64,000 nt of DNA. Source: Conus ventricosus (lineage: Eukaryota > Mollusca > Gastropoda > Neogastropoda > Conidae). The stretch is taken from positions 62,784,485 to 62,848,484 of the forward strand of contig CM031620.1 of the NCBI GenBank assembly GCA_018398815.1, read 5' to 3'. The notes beneath the pieces are model-generated. The model was not told the origin of the DNA, did not search any database, and worked only from the letters and a program-made list of their open reading frames with translations. A program made the position numbers and the translations under genes. Of the stretch, positions 10,160-20,462 are shown one piece after another (position 1 is the stretch's first letter; every line of letters begins with the position of its first letter).

Positions 10160-10385
10160 TCCCTCCCTATTGGAGGATGTCTCCCCCTTGGAGACTATAA
10201 GTTTGCTGAAGGCTCATTTTGAGAAGCATTTTATTTTATTTTTCCCCATTCACCCACTCAAGCACATACTGTTAGTTAGGCAGAATCATCTACCACTGCA
10301 GATATGAATGCTTATCTCTCTCCCACTATTTCTTCAATCTAAGACATAAGAGCAAGCTTTTTATAATTCAATATTTTCTTGCAGT
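10160..10385. repeat. Left arm of an inverted repeat flanking the Helitron
   Basis: The arm contains CTATTGGAGGATGTCTCCCC, GCTGAAGGCTCATTTTGAGA, CATACTGTTAGTTAGGCAG and ATTTCTTCAATCTAAGACAT. Its reverse complement recurs at 15628-15815 with roughly 85-90% identity by eye. Both arms have (TA)n outside. The pair looks like the ends of an older MITE-like or foldback insertion into which the Helitron landed. Confidence 0.85.
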
Positions 10386-10629
10386 CATTGCAACACCAAG
10401 CTGCCCTGTAAGTTGCTGGAACGGTGCTCGGTACTTATCCTTGGAATTTATTAGTTTGTTTATATATATATACTAGCCGGTGTACCCGGCTTCGCTCGGG
10501 TATATCTGTACAATGATTTTCTGGCCACCCCTCTCTCTCACCACTTAAAAGACAATACAATAAAATTCAGCTTGGGTTTGTTTTGTTTTTCCCATGCTGA
10601 ACAATTGCCCCAGCCTCCTCCTATCTACT

Positions 10630-10790
10630 TCACACCAATTTCTTCGGACGCCCACTCCCTTCTTGCCTCTCAATCTGTTTTCCATCACGAATTGTTTTCG
10701 TAATACGATGCACAGTCCATAGAGGGATGCCTGTACTTTGTGAACTTACCGATGCATTCTGAATTCCTTGATTGAATGCTCCAAAATGAC
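10630..10790 (-). pseudogene. Tc1/mariner-like transposase DNA-binding fragment inside the Helitron
   Basis: On the minus strand this reads STGIPLWTVHRITKTIRDGK and then QIERQEGSGRPKKLV before a stop at 10630. The WTVHRI recognition-helix context followed by GSGRPKKL is the second helix-turn-helix plus GRPR-like AT-hook of Tc1-type transposases. There is no catalytic DDE domain. It lies between the helicase stop and the Helitron 3' hairpin, so it may be a captured fragment or a chance remnant. It is conserved in all three copies, which are not independent. Confidence 0.55.
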
Positions 10791-10798
10791 AACTCTGT

Positions 10799-11019
10799 AG
10801 GGGCCGCCATAACCTAGTGGATAAGGCGCTGGACTCATGATCCAAAGGTCGTGGTTTCGAATCCTGGCTTGGTCTTGGAAATTTTAACGTGGAATGTTTC
10901 CAGCTAAATGACCGTGGTTCACCCCAATGTCCACCCTGGCCCTGCAGGTGTCAGCTAATGTGACGGACCAGCCATCTGCATATCCTTGATTGGGCACGGA
11001 CGTTAAATCCAACTCAAAC
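10799..11019 (+). mobile_element. tRNA-derived SINE with 13-bp target-site duplication
   Basis: A 221-bp insertion flanked by identical ATGACAACTCTGT copies at 10786-10798 and 11020-11032. The head (10803-10874) folds like a tRNA: the A-box region is TAACCTAGTGGATAAGG, the anticodon arm GGACTCATGATCC has a CAT anticodon, and the B box is GGTTTCGAATCC. The body (GTGGAATGTTTCCAGCTAAA, CCTGCAGGTGTCAGC, GGACCAGCCATCTGCATATC) is not tRNA-like and ends AAATCCAACTCAAAC without a poly-A tail. It would be transcribed by RNA polymerase III and mobilised by a LINE. Confidence 0.9.
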
Positions 11020-11059
11020 ATGACAACTCTGTGAAAAGATTGCATTTCACGATGTATCA

Positions 11060-12800
11060 TGTCTATTGGAGGGCCTCTGGGTAGACAACATTTCTGGTCT
11101 CCCTGTTTGGCGCAAGTTTAGTCAGTTGTTTTCTGCGTTTCCAGTTCGTGAGCTGCAACGTAGAACATTCCATGTGTAAAAACACGAACGGTCAGGTCTG
11201 CCCCAAGGGATGAAAATGTCTGACCCTGGCTCTTGATGATTGTCAGAGCGAAAGCTGGTTTCCTGGAAACTGAAGCCATCAGAACTGGAATGGCAGGGGT
11301 GAGTCCATGGGTTCCAGAGGAATTTTTGGGAGCAGCACCGGGTTCACCTTTGTGGGGGCCACATGATATTTTCGCTTCTACAACGTTCCTGTGCAGTCTG
11401 GTGAAGATACATCGGGTGCCATTGATCACCTTTGGCAGGTCCAGTGAGCGGTGAATGATCATGGGGACTCCAGATTTCAGCAACAGTTCATGCGGTGGAA
11501 GTCCAGAAACTCAATGGAGTTCAGGAGTTCTTGTGGATAAAGGACTCCCTATCATCATTCTGTCAACAGATCTGTACAGAGTTTCCTCACCAGGGAAGTC
11601 AGCTACGATTTTTCTGTTAGCCTGTTGACAGTCTCGTTCAGGGAGGAGATTCTGGCCCTTTCCGCTGACCAGTCTGAGTCTGCACAGTGAGCATGAAGAT
11701 CCGGGTAGACTGCTTCTATCAGATCCTCCTGGCTATCATAAAACTGGCATAGTGCTGGTGGGGCCATATAGTATCTGGAAACATGACTCAATGGCACCAT
11801 TGCCAATGTCAAGCAGAAAGTTTGGCGAAGCTGGCTGTCTGGGGATTTCCAGACAGGTGGGCTCTCATATTTAACAATCATGCTCCCGCCATTTCTTCAG
11901 ACAGGCGTGACAATGTTTGCTCTGGTGCCATTGAGGACAACAGGGAGGATCTGCCAGAAGTCCCCACAGAACAGCCGTTGGGATGCCTCCCATTGGCCTG
12001 TGCACTTGGGTGATGTCCTGCAGCGTAGAGTCCATGGCCTCGTAGACAGCTTTGTGGGTCATGGGAGCTTCATCAATTATGACGTTGCAGCCTCTTTGAT
12101 GACTTTGGCCACACGTTGACCCACGCTTGACGGGCAGGTTGGCGTTTCTTGCTTGTCGGCATCCAGAGGGACCTGAAAGTGCTATGTACTGTCCGCCCAC
12201 CCGCAAAAGAGTAGCGCAATGCCACTGGAAGCATGGCTAGCACTATTTTGCCTGTGGAGCAGATCCTGTTCAGGATAAGATTCAGGATGGTCTTTCCTGT
12301 CCCTCATGGAGCATCAAGGAACATTATGTTGCTGCTTGCTGTGGGATCCTGCTCTGCTCAACCATGGTCATAAAGCTGTCGCACACGTCTCCTCTGACAG
12401 CTGATCATCAGCCTGCTGCCCGGAGGGCAGTAGTGTCGTAATTGGTCTCGGGGGAGTATTCTCCGAGGCACAGTTTGTCGTTGTGTGACTGTTTGGCATC
12501 CCATACTCCTCTGTAGACTTGCCTCCAAGAAGGAAGAGTTTGTGCTGAATCACAGTAAGAGCTTGGTTGTAGATGGCATCTGTGTACTGCGCTTCATAAC
12601 AGACATCTCTTCGGACTTGGAAGAGGAAATCTTCAGCAAGATGGTCCTCTGAAGAGGTTCCACAGGTTGCCTGGGTTACTGGGTTGCAAGCCACCAGGAT
12701 AATACAGAAGTCACGCAGCAGTCGGGGTCTCTGAGAGATGGAGGCTTCCTCCAGGGCAAGTTGTAGAAGGCGGTCATCTCCAGTTTCGGTTCGTGTAAGT
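11060..12800 (-). pseudogene. Helitron PIF1-like helicase remnant
   Basis: Minus-strand pieces in three frames assemble in the order of a Helitron helicase. First, NPVTQATCGTSSEDHLAEDF and YTDAIYNQALTVIQHKLFLL. Then NIMFLDAP followed, after a stop, by GTGKT (Walker A, near 12295). Then VIIDEAPMTHKAVYEAMDST (Walker B, near 12070), a degraded motif III (WGLLADPPCCPQW, frameshifted), WSAERARISSLNETVNRLTE, GTRCIFTRLHRNVVEAKISC, TIIKSQGQTFSSLGADLTV (motif VI region) and THGMFYVAAHE. It ends NVVYPEALQ and a stop near 11068. PIF1-family helicases unwind DNA during rolling-circle transposition. Several frameshifts and a stop inside the P-loop make this copy inactive. Confidence 0.88.
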
Positions 12801-14712
12801 TGTATATCATTGTTCAGCGTTTAAAACTACACCTGTATATAAAATTTCATCAAGAAAGGTCTAAATTTAGAAAATAACGGATCTTAACGGTTTTTAACGC
12901 TCAATGTTAAGTTTCTGTTCGTGTAAATTGTATATCATTGTTCAGCGTGTAAAAACTGCATCTGTATACCGAATTTCATCAGGAACGGTCTAAATTTATA
13001 TAATAACGGTCTTAAACAGTCAATTTTAAGTTTCGGTTCGTGTAAGTTGTATATCATTATTCAGCATTTAAAACTTCACTTGTATACCAAATTTTATCAA
13101 GAAAGGTCTAAATTTAGAAAATAACGAACCTTAACGGTTTTTAACGCTCAATTTTAAGTTTCTGTTCGTGGAAATTGTATATCATTGTTCAGCGTGTAAA
13201 ACTGCATCTGTATACCGAATTTCATCAGGAACGGTCTAAATTATATAATAACGGTTTTTTAACGGTCAATTTTTAAGTTTCCGTTCGAGTAAGTTGTATA
13301 TCATTGTTCAGAGTGTAAAACTGGATCTGTATAACCGAATTCCATCAAGAATGGTCTAAATTTATATAATAACGGTTTTTAACGTCAATTTTAAGTTTCG
13401 GTTCGTGTAAGTTGTATATCATTATTCAGCATTTAAAACTTCACCTGTATACCAATTTCATCAAGAAAGGTCTAAATTTAGAAAATAACGGATCTTAACG
13501 GTTTTTAACGCTCAATTTTAAGTTTCTGTTCGTGTAAATTGTATATCATTGTTCAGCGTGTAAAACTGCATCTGTATACCGAATTTCATCAGGAACGGTC
13601 TAAATTTATATTATAACGGTCTTAAACAGTCAATTTTAAGTTTCGGTTCGTGTAAGTTGTATATCATTATTCAGCATTTAAAACTTCACTTGTATACCAA
13701 ATTTCATCAAGAAAGGTCTAAATTTAGAAAATAACGAACCTTAACGGTTTTTAACGCTCAATTTTAAGTTTCTGTTCGTGGAAATTGGTTATATCATTGT
13801 TCAGCGTGTAAAAACTGCATCTGTTATACCGAATTTCATCAGGAAGGTCTAAATTTATATAATAACGGTTTTTAACGGTCAATTTTTAAGTTTCGGTTCG
13901 TGTAAGTTGTATATCATGTTCAGAGTGTAAAACTGGATCTGTATACCGAATTCCATCAAGAATGGTCTAAATTTATATAATAACGGTTTTTAACGGTCAA
14001 TTTTAAGTTTCGGTTCGTGTAAGTTGTATATCATTATTCAGCATTTAAAAACTTCACCTGTATACCAAATTTCATCAAGAAAGGTCTACATTTAGAAAAT
14101 AACGGATCTTAACGGTTTTTAACGCTCAATTTTAAGTTTCTGTTCGTGTAAAATTGTATATCATTGTTCAGCGTGTAAAACTGCATCTGTATACCGAATT
14201 TCATCAGGAACGGTCTAAATTTATATAATAACGGTTTTTAACAGTCAATTTTAAGTTTGGTTCGTGTAAGTTGTAAATCATTTTTCAGCATTTAAAACTT
14301 CACCTGTATACCAAATTTCATCAAGAAAGGTCTAAATTTAGAAAATAACGGATCTTAACGTTTTTAACGCTCAATTTTAAGTTTCTGTTCGTGGAAATTG
14401 TATATCATTGTTCAGCGTGTAAAACTGCATCTGTATACCCCAATTTCATCAGGAACGGTCTAAATTATATAATACGGTTTTTAACGGTCATTTTTAAGTT
14501 TCGGTTCGTGTAAGTTGTATATCATTGTTCAGCGTGTAAAACTGCATCTGTATACCGAATTTTAATCAAGAATGGTCTAAATTTATATAATAACGGTTTT
14601 TAATGGTCAATTTTAAGTTTCGGTTCGTGCAAGTTGTATATCATTATTCAGCATTTAAAACTTCACCTGTATACCAAATTTCATCAAGAAAGGTCTAAAT
14701 TTAGAAAATAAC
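12782..14712 (-). repeat. Helitron-internal minisatellite, about 16 units of 121 bp in two alternating types
   Basis: Units start near 12782, 12909, 13028, 13157, 13277, 13392, 13520 and so on to 14618. Type 1 has CATTATTCAGCATTTAAAAC with CACCTGTATACCAAATTTCA; type 2 has CATTGTTCAGCGTGTAAAAC with TGCATCTGTATACCGAATTTC. They alternate, giving a higher-order period of about 240 bp. Each unit contains AACGGTTTTTAACG. The array lies where a Rep/N-terminal coding region would be in an autonomous Helitron. Confidence 0.93.
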
Positions 14713-15463
14713 GCTTTTTAACGGTGATAAATAACGGTCATAAAAACTATCGAATGACCCAGTGTTATCCACAGTATGCCCTCTAGACTCATGCCAAGTT
14801 TGGTGGCGATCCGACGACTCCCTTTGCCGCCAACATCAGAAAAGATTGTATTTTTGATCGTTTTTTAAGGGGGTACGTGTTGTTAACGGTTTTTAACGGT
14901 CATAAATAAACTGTCGTAGATACTGTCCAATGACCCTATGTTACTCGGGAGATGTCCCTGTAGGTTCGATGTACCTGTGCAATGTCACAACGGCCATTTG
15001 ATGAAAAGCAGAGGAAAAAGATGTCTTTGAAACCGTTATAACAGTTTTGTAACGGTTTTTAACGGTTTTCTTTTTTTAGAGATTAGTCCAAAACCATCCT
15101 TGGGTCACAACAACGTACCTGCTAAATTTCAAGAAGATCGGGTTCTAAACAGTTTCTTTTATAGGGTTTGGTGTTTTTTAACGGTTTTTAACTGTTATAA
15201 ATAACGGTTTTTGTAACTGCCAAATAACGGTTTCTCATTTAGAGAAGTAGTCCTGTACCTGTGCAATGTCACAACGGCCATTTTGATGAAAAGCAGAGGA
15301 AAAAGATGTCTTTGAAACCGTTATAAACAGTTTTTTAACGGTTTTTAAACGGTTTTATTTTTTTAGAGATTAGCCCAAAAAACCATCCTCGGGTCACAAC
15401 AGACGTACCTGCCAAAATTTTATTACAATCGGTTGAGCCGTTTTTGAAGTCTATAGCGTACAC
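14713..15463 (-). repeat. AACGG-rich repeats with a 288-bp direct duplication
   Basis: The block CCTGTGCAATGTCACAACGG plus about 130 bp following, ending TTAGAGATTAG and CCATCC, occurs at about 14967 and 15256. On the minus strand the text GGCAGGTACGTCTGTTGTGA resembles the leader of the Helitron-like array at 23861-27549. Confidence 0.85.
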
Positions 15464-15558
15464 AACACACACACACACACACAACCACACAACACACACA
15501 CACACACACACACGCACACAGAATTTGCCATTTATATATTAGATAAATATATATATAT

Positions 15559-15606
<48 letters not shown>

Positions 15607-15627
15607 TATATAAATATATATAATTAT
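15464..15627. repeat. (CA)n Helitron 5' end and flanking (TA)n
   Basis: CA runs at 15464-15513 form the GT-rich leader of the minus-strand Helitron. The (TA)n at 15544-15620 is target-site DNA. AT insertion sites inside TA repeats are typical of Helitrons. Confidence 0.85.
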
Positions 15628-15815
15628 AAACAAAGTTTGCTCTTATGTCTTAGATGAAGAAATAGGGGGCGATAAGCATTATATCTGCAGTGGCAGTTAA
15701 TACTGCCTAACTAACAGTATGTGCTACAAGTGGGTGGATGGGGAAAAAATAAAATAAATGCTTCTCAAAATGAGCCTTCAGCAAGCTTATAATCTCCAAT
15801 AGGGAGGAAAACTCA
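15628..15815. repeat. Right arm of the inverted repeat flanking the Helitron
   Basis: Reverse-complement partner of 10160-10385, recognisable by GTCTTAGATGAAGAAATAGG, CTAACTAACAGTATGTGC and CAAAATGAGCCTTCAGCAAG. It ends with CTCCAATAGGGAGG. The 5.2 kb between the arms is the Helitron plus AT-rich linkers. Confidence 0.85.
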
Positions 15816-15878
15816 CTAACACCTAACTCCTGGTCATATACCGATATTTCAAAACCTGGTTTATATATATATATATAT

Positions 15879-15910
<32 letters not shown>

Positions 15911-16007
15911 ATATATCTGTGTGTACATATAGATATAATATATAGATGTATCTCAGATGTATCTCAGTGTGTGTGGTGTGTGTGTGTGTGTGTTCCCTTT
16001 CCGCAAG
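15816..16007. repeat. (TA)n and (GT)n between inverted-repeat arm and exon C
   Basis: TA repeats at 15863-15916, a duplicated ATGTATCTCAG at 15947 and 15957, then a GT run and a CCCTTTCCGCAAG acceptor. Confidence 0.85.
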
Positions 16008-16185
16008 ATGTTGCGGTGCGTTCTGATGCCCAAATGTCGACTTGGCCTTGATGCAGGAGGTGTTCCCGTACGAGCAGGTGCACCACAACCAGTCAGGCAA
16101 TGTGACCTTGACCTTCGGCTACTACAGCGTCAACATGACCATTCTGGCCGAACTGATAATGCGGAACCAATACTGCTACCAAAAG
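16008..16185 (+). CDS. Exon C of the unrecognised gene
   Basis: Following CCCTTTCCGCAAG, the frame starts MLRCVLMP, is broken by an extra A in CCAAATG (copy 3 has CCAATG), and resumes as ALMQEVFPYEQVHHNQSGNV, TLTFGYYSVNMTILAELIMR and NQYCYQK. Removing that one base gives 59 codons with phase 0 at both ends. Three sequons (NQS, NVT, NMT) and two Cys suggest an extracellular or luminal segment. The donor is AAG|GTCTTC (16186), a weak site followed by a long pyrimidine tract. An alternative start is after GATGCAG at 16056. Copy 3 keeps 177 nt but has two compensating indels. The protein family is not recognised. Confidence 0.65.
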
Positions 16186-16490
16186 GTCTTCTTTTTGTTT
16201 CTTTTCTTCTTCTTCTTCTTCTGTTACTTCTGCTGCTTTTGTTTCTTCTTTTTTCTTCTACATCTTTTTTTACATCTTCTTTTACTTCCTTTCCTGTTCC
16301 TGCATTTTTTTTTTTTTTTTTTGTGGGGGGGGGGTTTTGTTTGTCTTTTTTGTCTGCTTTTGCTTTTCTTTTCAAAGCTCTTTCGTCTGCCACTGGTGCT
16401 TCCTTTGTCTCTTCTACTTCGTCGCCTCTATAATCCAGGCTTCCATACTTCTGAAGTTTTTCACAGGGGGGAAGTTGAGTTGTACCGAGT
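16186..16490. other. Pyrimidine-rich intron stretch
   Basis: Almost pure T/C with TTC-rich runs, a T run at 16308-16322 and a G run at 16325-16334, ending near TTTTTCACAG (16459-16468). The long Phe/Leu frame through it is a compositional artefact. Confidence 0.75.
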
Positions 16491-16629
16491 TCTTGTCTGT
16501 ATGCAAGTAAGGTCTGTTTGTCTGTGTCTGTGTGTTCGCAAGTCCTGTTTATGTGTGCCCGTATAAGGTCTCACTTTGTGTGCCTGTTTATGTAACGTCT
16601 ACTTATCTATTGTTTAAGGTCTGTTTGTG

Positions 16630-16698
<69 letters not shown>

Positions 16699-17215
16699 CT
16701 CTATCTGTGTGTGTCCGTATGAGTAAGGTCTACAAGCCTGTGTGAGCATGTAGAAGGTCTATGTGTTTTATCTTTTATGTGTAAGGTATTCTAGTTTGTT
16801 CTTATGTGTAAAGTCTACCTGTCTGTTCACATGTGTAAGGTCTTCTTGTCTATGTCCATGTGTATATGCTCTACTAGTATATATAGTCTGTATGTGAATG
16901 TATAAGGTTCTAGTCTGTATCCGAATGTTTAAAGTCAAGCTTTTTGTATCTAAGTGTATAAGGTCTGCTTGTCAGTGCCCACATGTGTAAGGCGTACTTG
17001 TCTGTGCCCTGTGTATAACGTCTTACTGTCTCGTCCCAATGTGTAAAGTCTATTTGCCTGTGTCTATATGTATGAGCTCTATTAGTTTATATCCGTATAT
17101 ATAAGGTCTGCTTGTACTTGTTTGTACGTCTAAGGACTACTTATTTGCGACTCTGTGTTTAAGGTCTATTTGTCCATGTCTGTATGTAAACGGTGTACTT
17201 TTCTGTGCCTATATG
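16491..17215 (+). repeat. Degenerate minisatellite, units of about 25-40 bp
   Basis: Roughly 20 diverged units built on TGTGTAAGGTCT followed by ACTTGTCTGTGTCC variants, for example near 16558, 16733, 16838, 16988 and 17100. A (GT)n expansion at 16632-16697 sits inside it. Units differ strongly from each other, unlike the homogeneous 44-bp array, so this is an old array. Confidence 0.8.
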
Positions 17216-17940
17216 AATGCGATGGGGGAAAGGAGTGGTGTGCAGACAAATATTGTGACCCCAAAAATCCGATTTCTGTGTTTTATACTACGGCTATTGT
17301 GTTGGCTGGCTCGCTTCCCATTCAACACATCAAATCATATTGAGTATCGATCGAAACCTTATAACCAAAAGACAAAGATACACCATGCCACTTCTGATTA
17401 ATTTATTTTTGCTTCAGATCTACGGCGATTAAAGCCATAGAATGAACCGACTTTTAATGTTTTCTCCATATTTTTTTTCAAAATTCTTTAATTAGTGAAT
17501 ACTTAATAATATGAAATACTATAACAACGGTGAAATAGCAGCACTACAGTTAAGGCACATATGAATTTTATCAGCCGCATCGGACCCTGAGAGGAGAAGT
17601 TTGCTGTAGAAAAACAGAAGAGATGCGCATCAGGCCAGTCTCCTGTCATGGCAGATTGACCCAGTACCACTGGGGCTCAGTTCCAACAGGGCTTAGTCTG
17701 GGGCTCAGTGGTCATAGGACATCATGGAACCGACCTTCAGAAAGGGAGTCCATTACGTCCCTGTACCAGTGCGTCCCAAAGTTTGTCCCAATTCGAACTA
17801 GAACTCAACAGAACTGGGACGCAATGGAATTAATCGACAGCCATTATGTTAGTCCACAATTCTTTTAGGGCCCCATTACCAACAGATATACGTCATTCTG
17901 GGAGTCTGTATTCACTGATTATACGTGTCTATGTATATCT
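17216..17940. other. Gene-free stretch
   Basis: Unique intron-like DNA. A GGGGCTCAG block is duplicated (17670 and 17700). No coding signal, tRNA or transposon end seen. Confidence 0.6.

Positions 17941-17943
<3 letters not shown>

Positions 17944-17994
<51 letters not shown>
17944..17994. repeat. (CA)n microsatellite
   Basis: Pure CA run of about 50 bp in copy 1. The copy 3 counterpart (61530-61574) is interrupted by ACAACAC and CACCAC, a small inter-copy difference. Confidence 0.95.
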
Positions 17995-17995
<1 letters not shown>

Positions 17996-18252
17996 TATAG
18001 CAGTGGCGCAGACAATGTTACGTACCCAAGGTCTGACCGGCGCGCTGGGCTAATGCTCAGGTAAGCCATCTGATAAGCCGTATCGACGAGATCCTGGCCT
18101 CAAACCCTTTCATCTTAAGTCATTTATTCATTCATCCATCGGTTAAAAAAAAATCCTGCGCACTGTGGTCTCGTAACTGAGCAGATGTGCCATAGTACGG
18201 AGTAATCCGCACGCAGAAACACCTTGTTATCACTGAGACTATGTCTGTTCAG

Positions 18253-18367
18253 TTCTTCTTCTTCTGCATGTCGGAGGACGATCCTGAAATCGACCTGAGC
18301 GGCGATAACGGGTGGCAGGACATCAACGGCAACACGCACCACTCCTGGACCCGCATGCTACCGGAAG
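18253..18367 (+). CDS. Exon D of the unrecognised gene
   Basis: The acceptor is TCTGTTCAG at 18252 and the donor GTAACG at 18368. The frame reads FFFFCMSEDDPEIDLSGDNG and WQDINGNTHHSWTRMLPEG in copy 1. Copy 3 lacks one C, giving SWTACYRK and a 114-nt (38-codon) exon that keeps phase 0 at both ends; copy 2 agrees with copy 1 at that base. The acidic, Trp-containing sequence is plausibly extracellular, continuing the glycosylated segment of exon C. The four-Phe start depends on TTC repeat length, which differs between copies, so the start could instead be the AG at 18274-18275. Family unknown. Confidence 0.6.
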
Positions 18368-18567
18368 GTAACGAGTGCGGAGAAAGTTGGGCGGGAGGGG
18401 GGCGGGGGAGGGGGAGACAGAGGGATGAAAGAAAACTGCCATGGACTAGTAAAATCGCCACTAGTACTCCGAAATGGCGGAGAAAAAGTGCCCTCACTGT
18501 CTCCAGAAATGGATTCAATCCATTTAGTATGGTCTAAAACGTTTTGGGAAAAAAGTATATGTAACCA

Positions 18568-18838
18568 GCCGCCGTGGCGAAGTGGTTAGCGTCGCGGACT
18601 CCCAGCTGGGAGGTCCTGGGTTCGATTCCCATCAAAGTCATGCGGGATTTTTCTGCCAGACCGGCTCCAACCTAGAGTTGAATTTGCTATGTACTCGTAC
18701 TCAGTTGGAAAGACTGGGACCACACAGTCGAGTTTCATCCACTTAATGGATGCATTTCTGAGAGTGTTGCTCAAATTTTCTGACCAACACTGCAAATGTA
18801 TGTATCTCTCGGGCCTGGCTGACACCGGGATATATTAT
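18568..18838 (+). mobile_element. tRNA-derived head of the left foldback arm
   Basis: A box TGGCGAAGTGG, B box GGTTCGATTCC, then a body with GCGGGATTTTTCTGCC, AGTTGGAAAGACTGGGACCA and GCAAATGTATGTATCTCTCG. Unlike the SINE in the Helitron it has a different tRNA head and body, so two SINE-like families are present. Confidence 0.8.
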
Positions 18839-20462
18839 GAAATGAAGCTTAGAGCCCTGTCATGCAGTCTCAGACCGGAATGGAAATCTGCAGCATCATC
18901 TTCATCATTCTCTTTCTCATCGATCAGCATAACAGAAAAGTCTAAAATTTCTGGGCCCTTCATGCCCTGCTTTCATGGTGACCTCTGTTTTGATGTCCTA
19001 TCCATGTCTGTCGCCTTGGTTGATTCCCTCGGGGGTCACCGGTATCGGCGAGTCCATGGGGGCTGTCGTTGGACGGACGTGGTGGCGCCCTCCGGAGGGA
19101 GAGCTCAGTCACGCCGGCTCCGCGACTAAGCAATTATTGTCGTCAGTAGGGGGCTTAGTTGGTGGTGTCCTGCGTATGTTGGATCAGAACAGGCGCCACT
19201 GAACACCACCGATGTGAATCGGCAACAATGCAGTGTCTCATCCGGTGGGTTGCCTCTTGACGACTTGACATTGACTGCTCGCTGTGGATTGCCGGTGCCG
19301 GGGCTGCAGTGGGACTGACCGGACTGTGGCTGTGGACGGGGCGTGGGTGCACAGCCACTGAGGTGGCTCAGAAGATGGGACAGCAAGAAAAAAAAAGTGA
19401 ATGTAACTGGTTTGGGAAAGGTGTTTTCTCGGCATACATGAAATTCAGCTGAAAAGTTGATCTGAATGAGGGACATCAATTTTTGAAATGAGGCATGGGA
19501 CAGTAAACAATAAACAAGAAGGGTCAGCTGTAAGATGGTTATGAGTGTGCTGGTGACAGAAATAGGTTGTGGCCACAGGAAAGTCCAAGAATGGTCCGGA
19601 GGGTTCCAAGCATTGTTTTCTGGAATACTCAACATACAAGCCGTGTCAGACTTTATTCGCTATGCTTACCATGGTTCTCAAACTTTCACTTTCATAAACT
19701 GTTAATGACCGTGGTGTTGGCTGTTTGAGTTGGACAATGACAATGACATTTATTCCAACAGGGCCAAGCCCCCTTAGAAGGCGTGTGTGTTCACAGAAAA
19801 GCAACATGAACTTAAAGATTTTGGCAGAAAGAAAACATAAAGACCAACTATAATTTCATTATCTACACTCTTTCTTTTTTTTTTCTTTTTTTTTTGCTAC
19901 CTCAAACCACTGCGTCACCTCAGAAGCAGTGCGCCCACGCCGCTCATTCCGACACCCCGTCCACAGCCACAGCCCGGTCGGCCCGCCGCAGCCCCGCACC
20001 GGCAGTCCACAGGGAGCAGTCAATGTCAAGTCGCCAAGAGGCAACCCACCGGAGGAGACACTGCACTGCTGCCGAGTCACTTCGGTGGTGTTCAGTGGCG
20101 CCTGTTCCGATCTAACATACGCAGGACACCACCTACTAAGCCCCCTACGGACGACAATAATTGTTTTGTCGCGGAGCCGGCGTGAGTGAGCTCTCCCTCC
20201 GGAGGGCGCCACCACGTCCGTCCAACATCAGCCCCCATGGACTCGCCGATACCGGTGAACCCCGAAGGAACCAAACCAAGGCCACAGACGTGGAGAGGAC
20301 ATCTAAACTGAGGTCACCATGAGTGCAAGGCTGAAGGCCACAGAATTTGAGACATTTCTTTTTTTATGCTGACATTGAGAATGAGGATGATTAAGATGAT
20401 GCTACGGATGTCCATTTCGGTCTGAGACTACATGACAGGGCTGTACTCTACGCTTCCATTCA

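Larger units (their letters stand above)
10473..15543 (-). mobile_element. Helitron, helicase-bearing but without visible Rep domain
   Basis: Read on the minus strand, the element begins with TCTAATATATAAATGGCAAA at 15543 and ends with a hairpin (ACCCG, 8-nt loop AGCGAAGC, CGGGT) followed by ACACCGGCTAG at 10473. A 5' TC, a 3' hairpin close to a CTRR end (CTAG here) and insertion between host A and T are Helitron hallmarks. It is 5071 bp long. Order on its own strand: a CA-rich 5' end, AACCGTT-rich repeats, a 16-unit minisatellite, a helicase remnant, a SINE insertion and a Tc1-like helix-turn-helix fragment before the 3' end. No HUH (Rep) motif was found, so it would depend on another element. 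Confidence 0.85.
1..18718 (+). repeat. Large direct duplication, copy 1 (reference copy)
   Basis: This segment reappears in the same orientation and order at 33526-52480, and its part from 8888 onwards reappears again at 52481-64000, where the match runs on to about 20420 of this copy. Shared landmarks include the 58-bp triplet repeat, LINE and Penelope fragments, exon A and B, the 44-bp array, the Helitron with its SINE, exons C and D and the tRNA-like element head. The left edge is the window edge, so the true start is unseen. Sequence quality looks good here: reverse-transcriptase frames stay open for hundreds of bases. Confidence 0.95.

Noticed and set aside
10803..10874. Functional tRNA-Met(CAT) gene
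   Set aside because: The acceptor stem is imperfect, the tRNA-like part is followed by a SINE body, and the whole is bounded by a target-site duplication.
16186..16433. Phe/Leu-rich membrane protein frame continuing exon C
   Set aside because: It is the translation of a pyrimidine-rich intron tract whose length differs between copies.
19859..20215. 118-residue minus-strand protein in the foldback element
   Set aside because: The left-arm equivalent has stops in this frame and the C-terminal Lys run comes from a poly-T tract; conservation is better explained by repeat homology.
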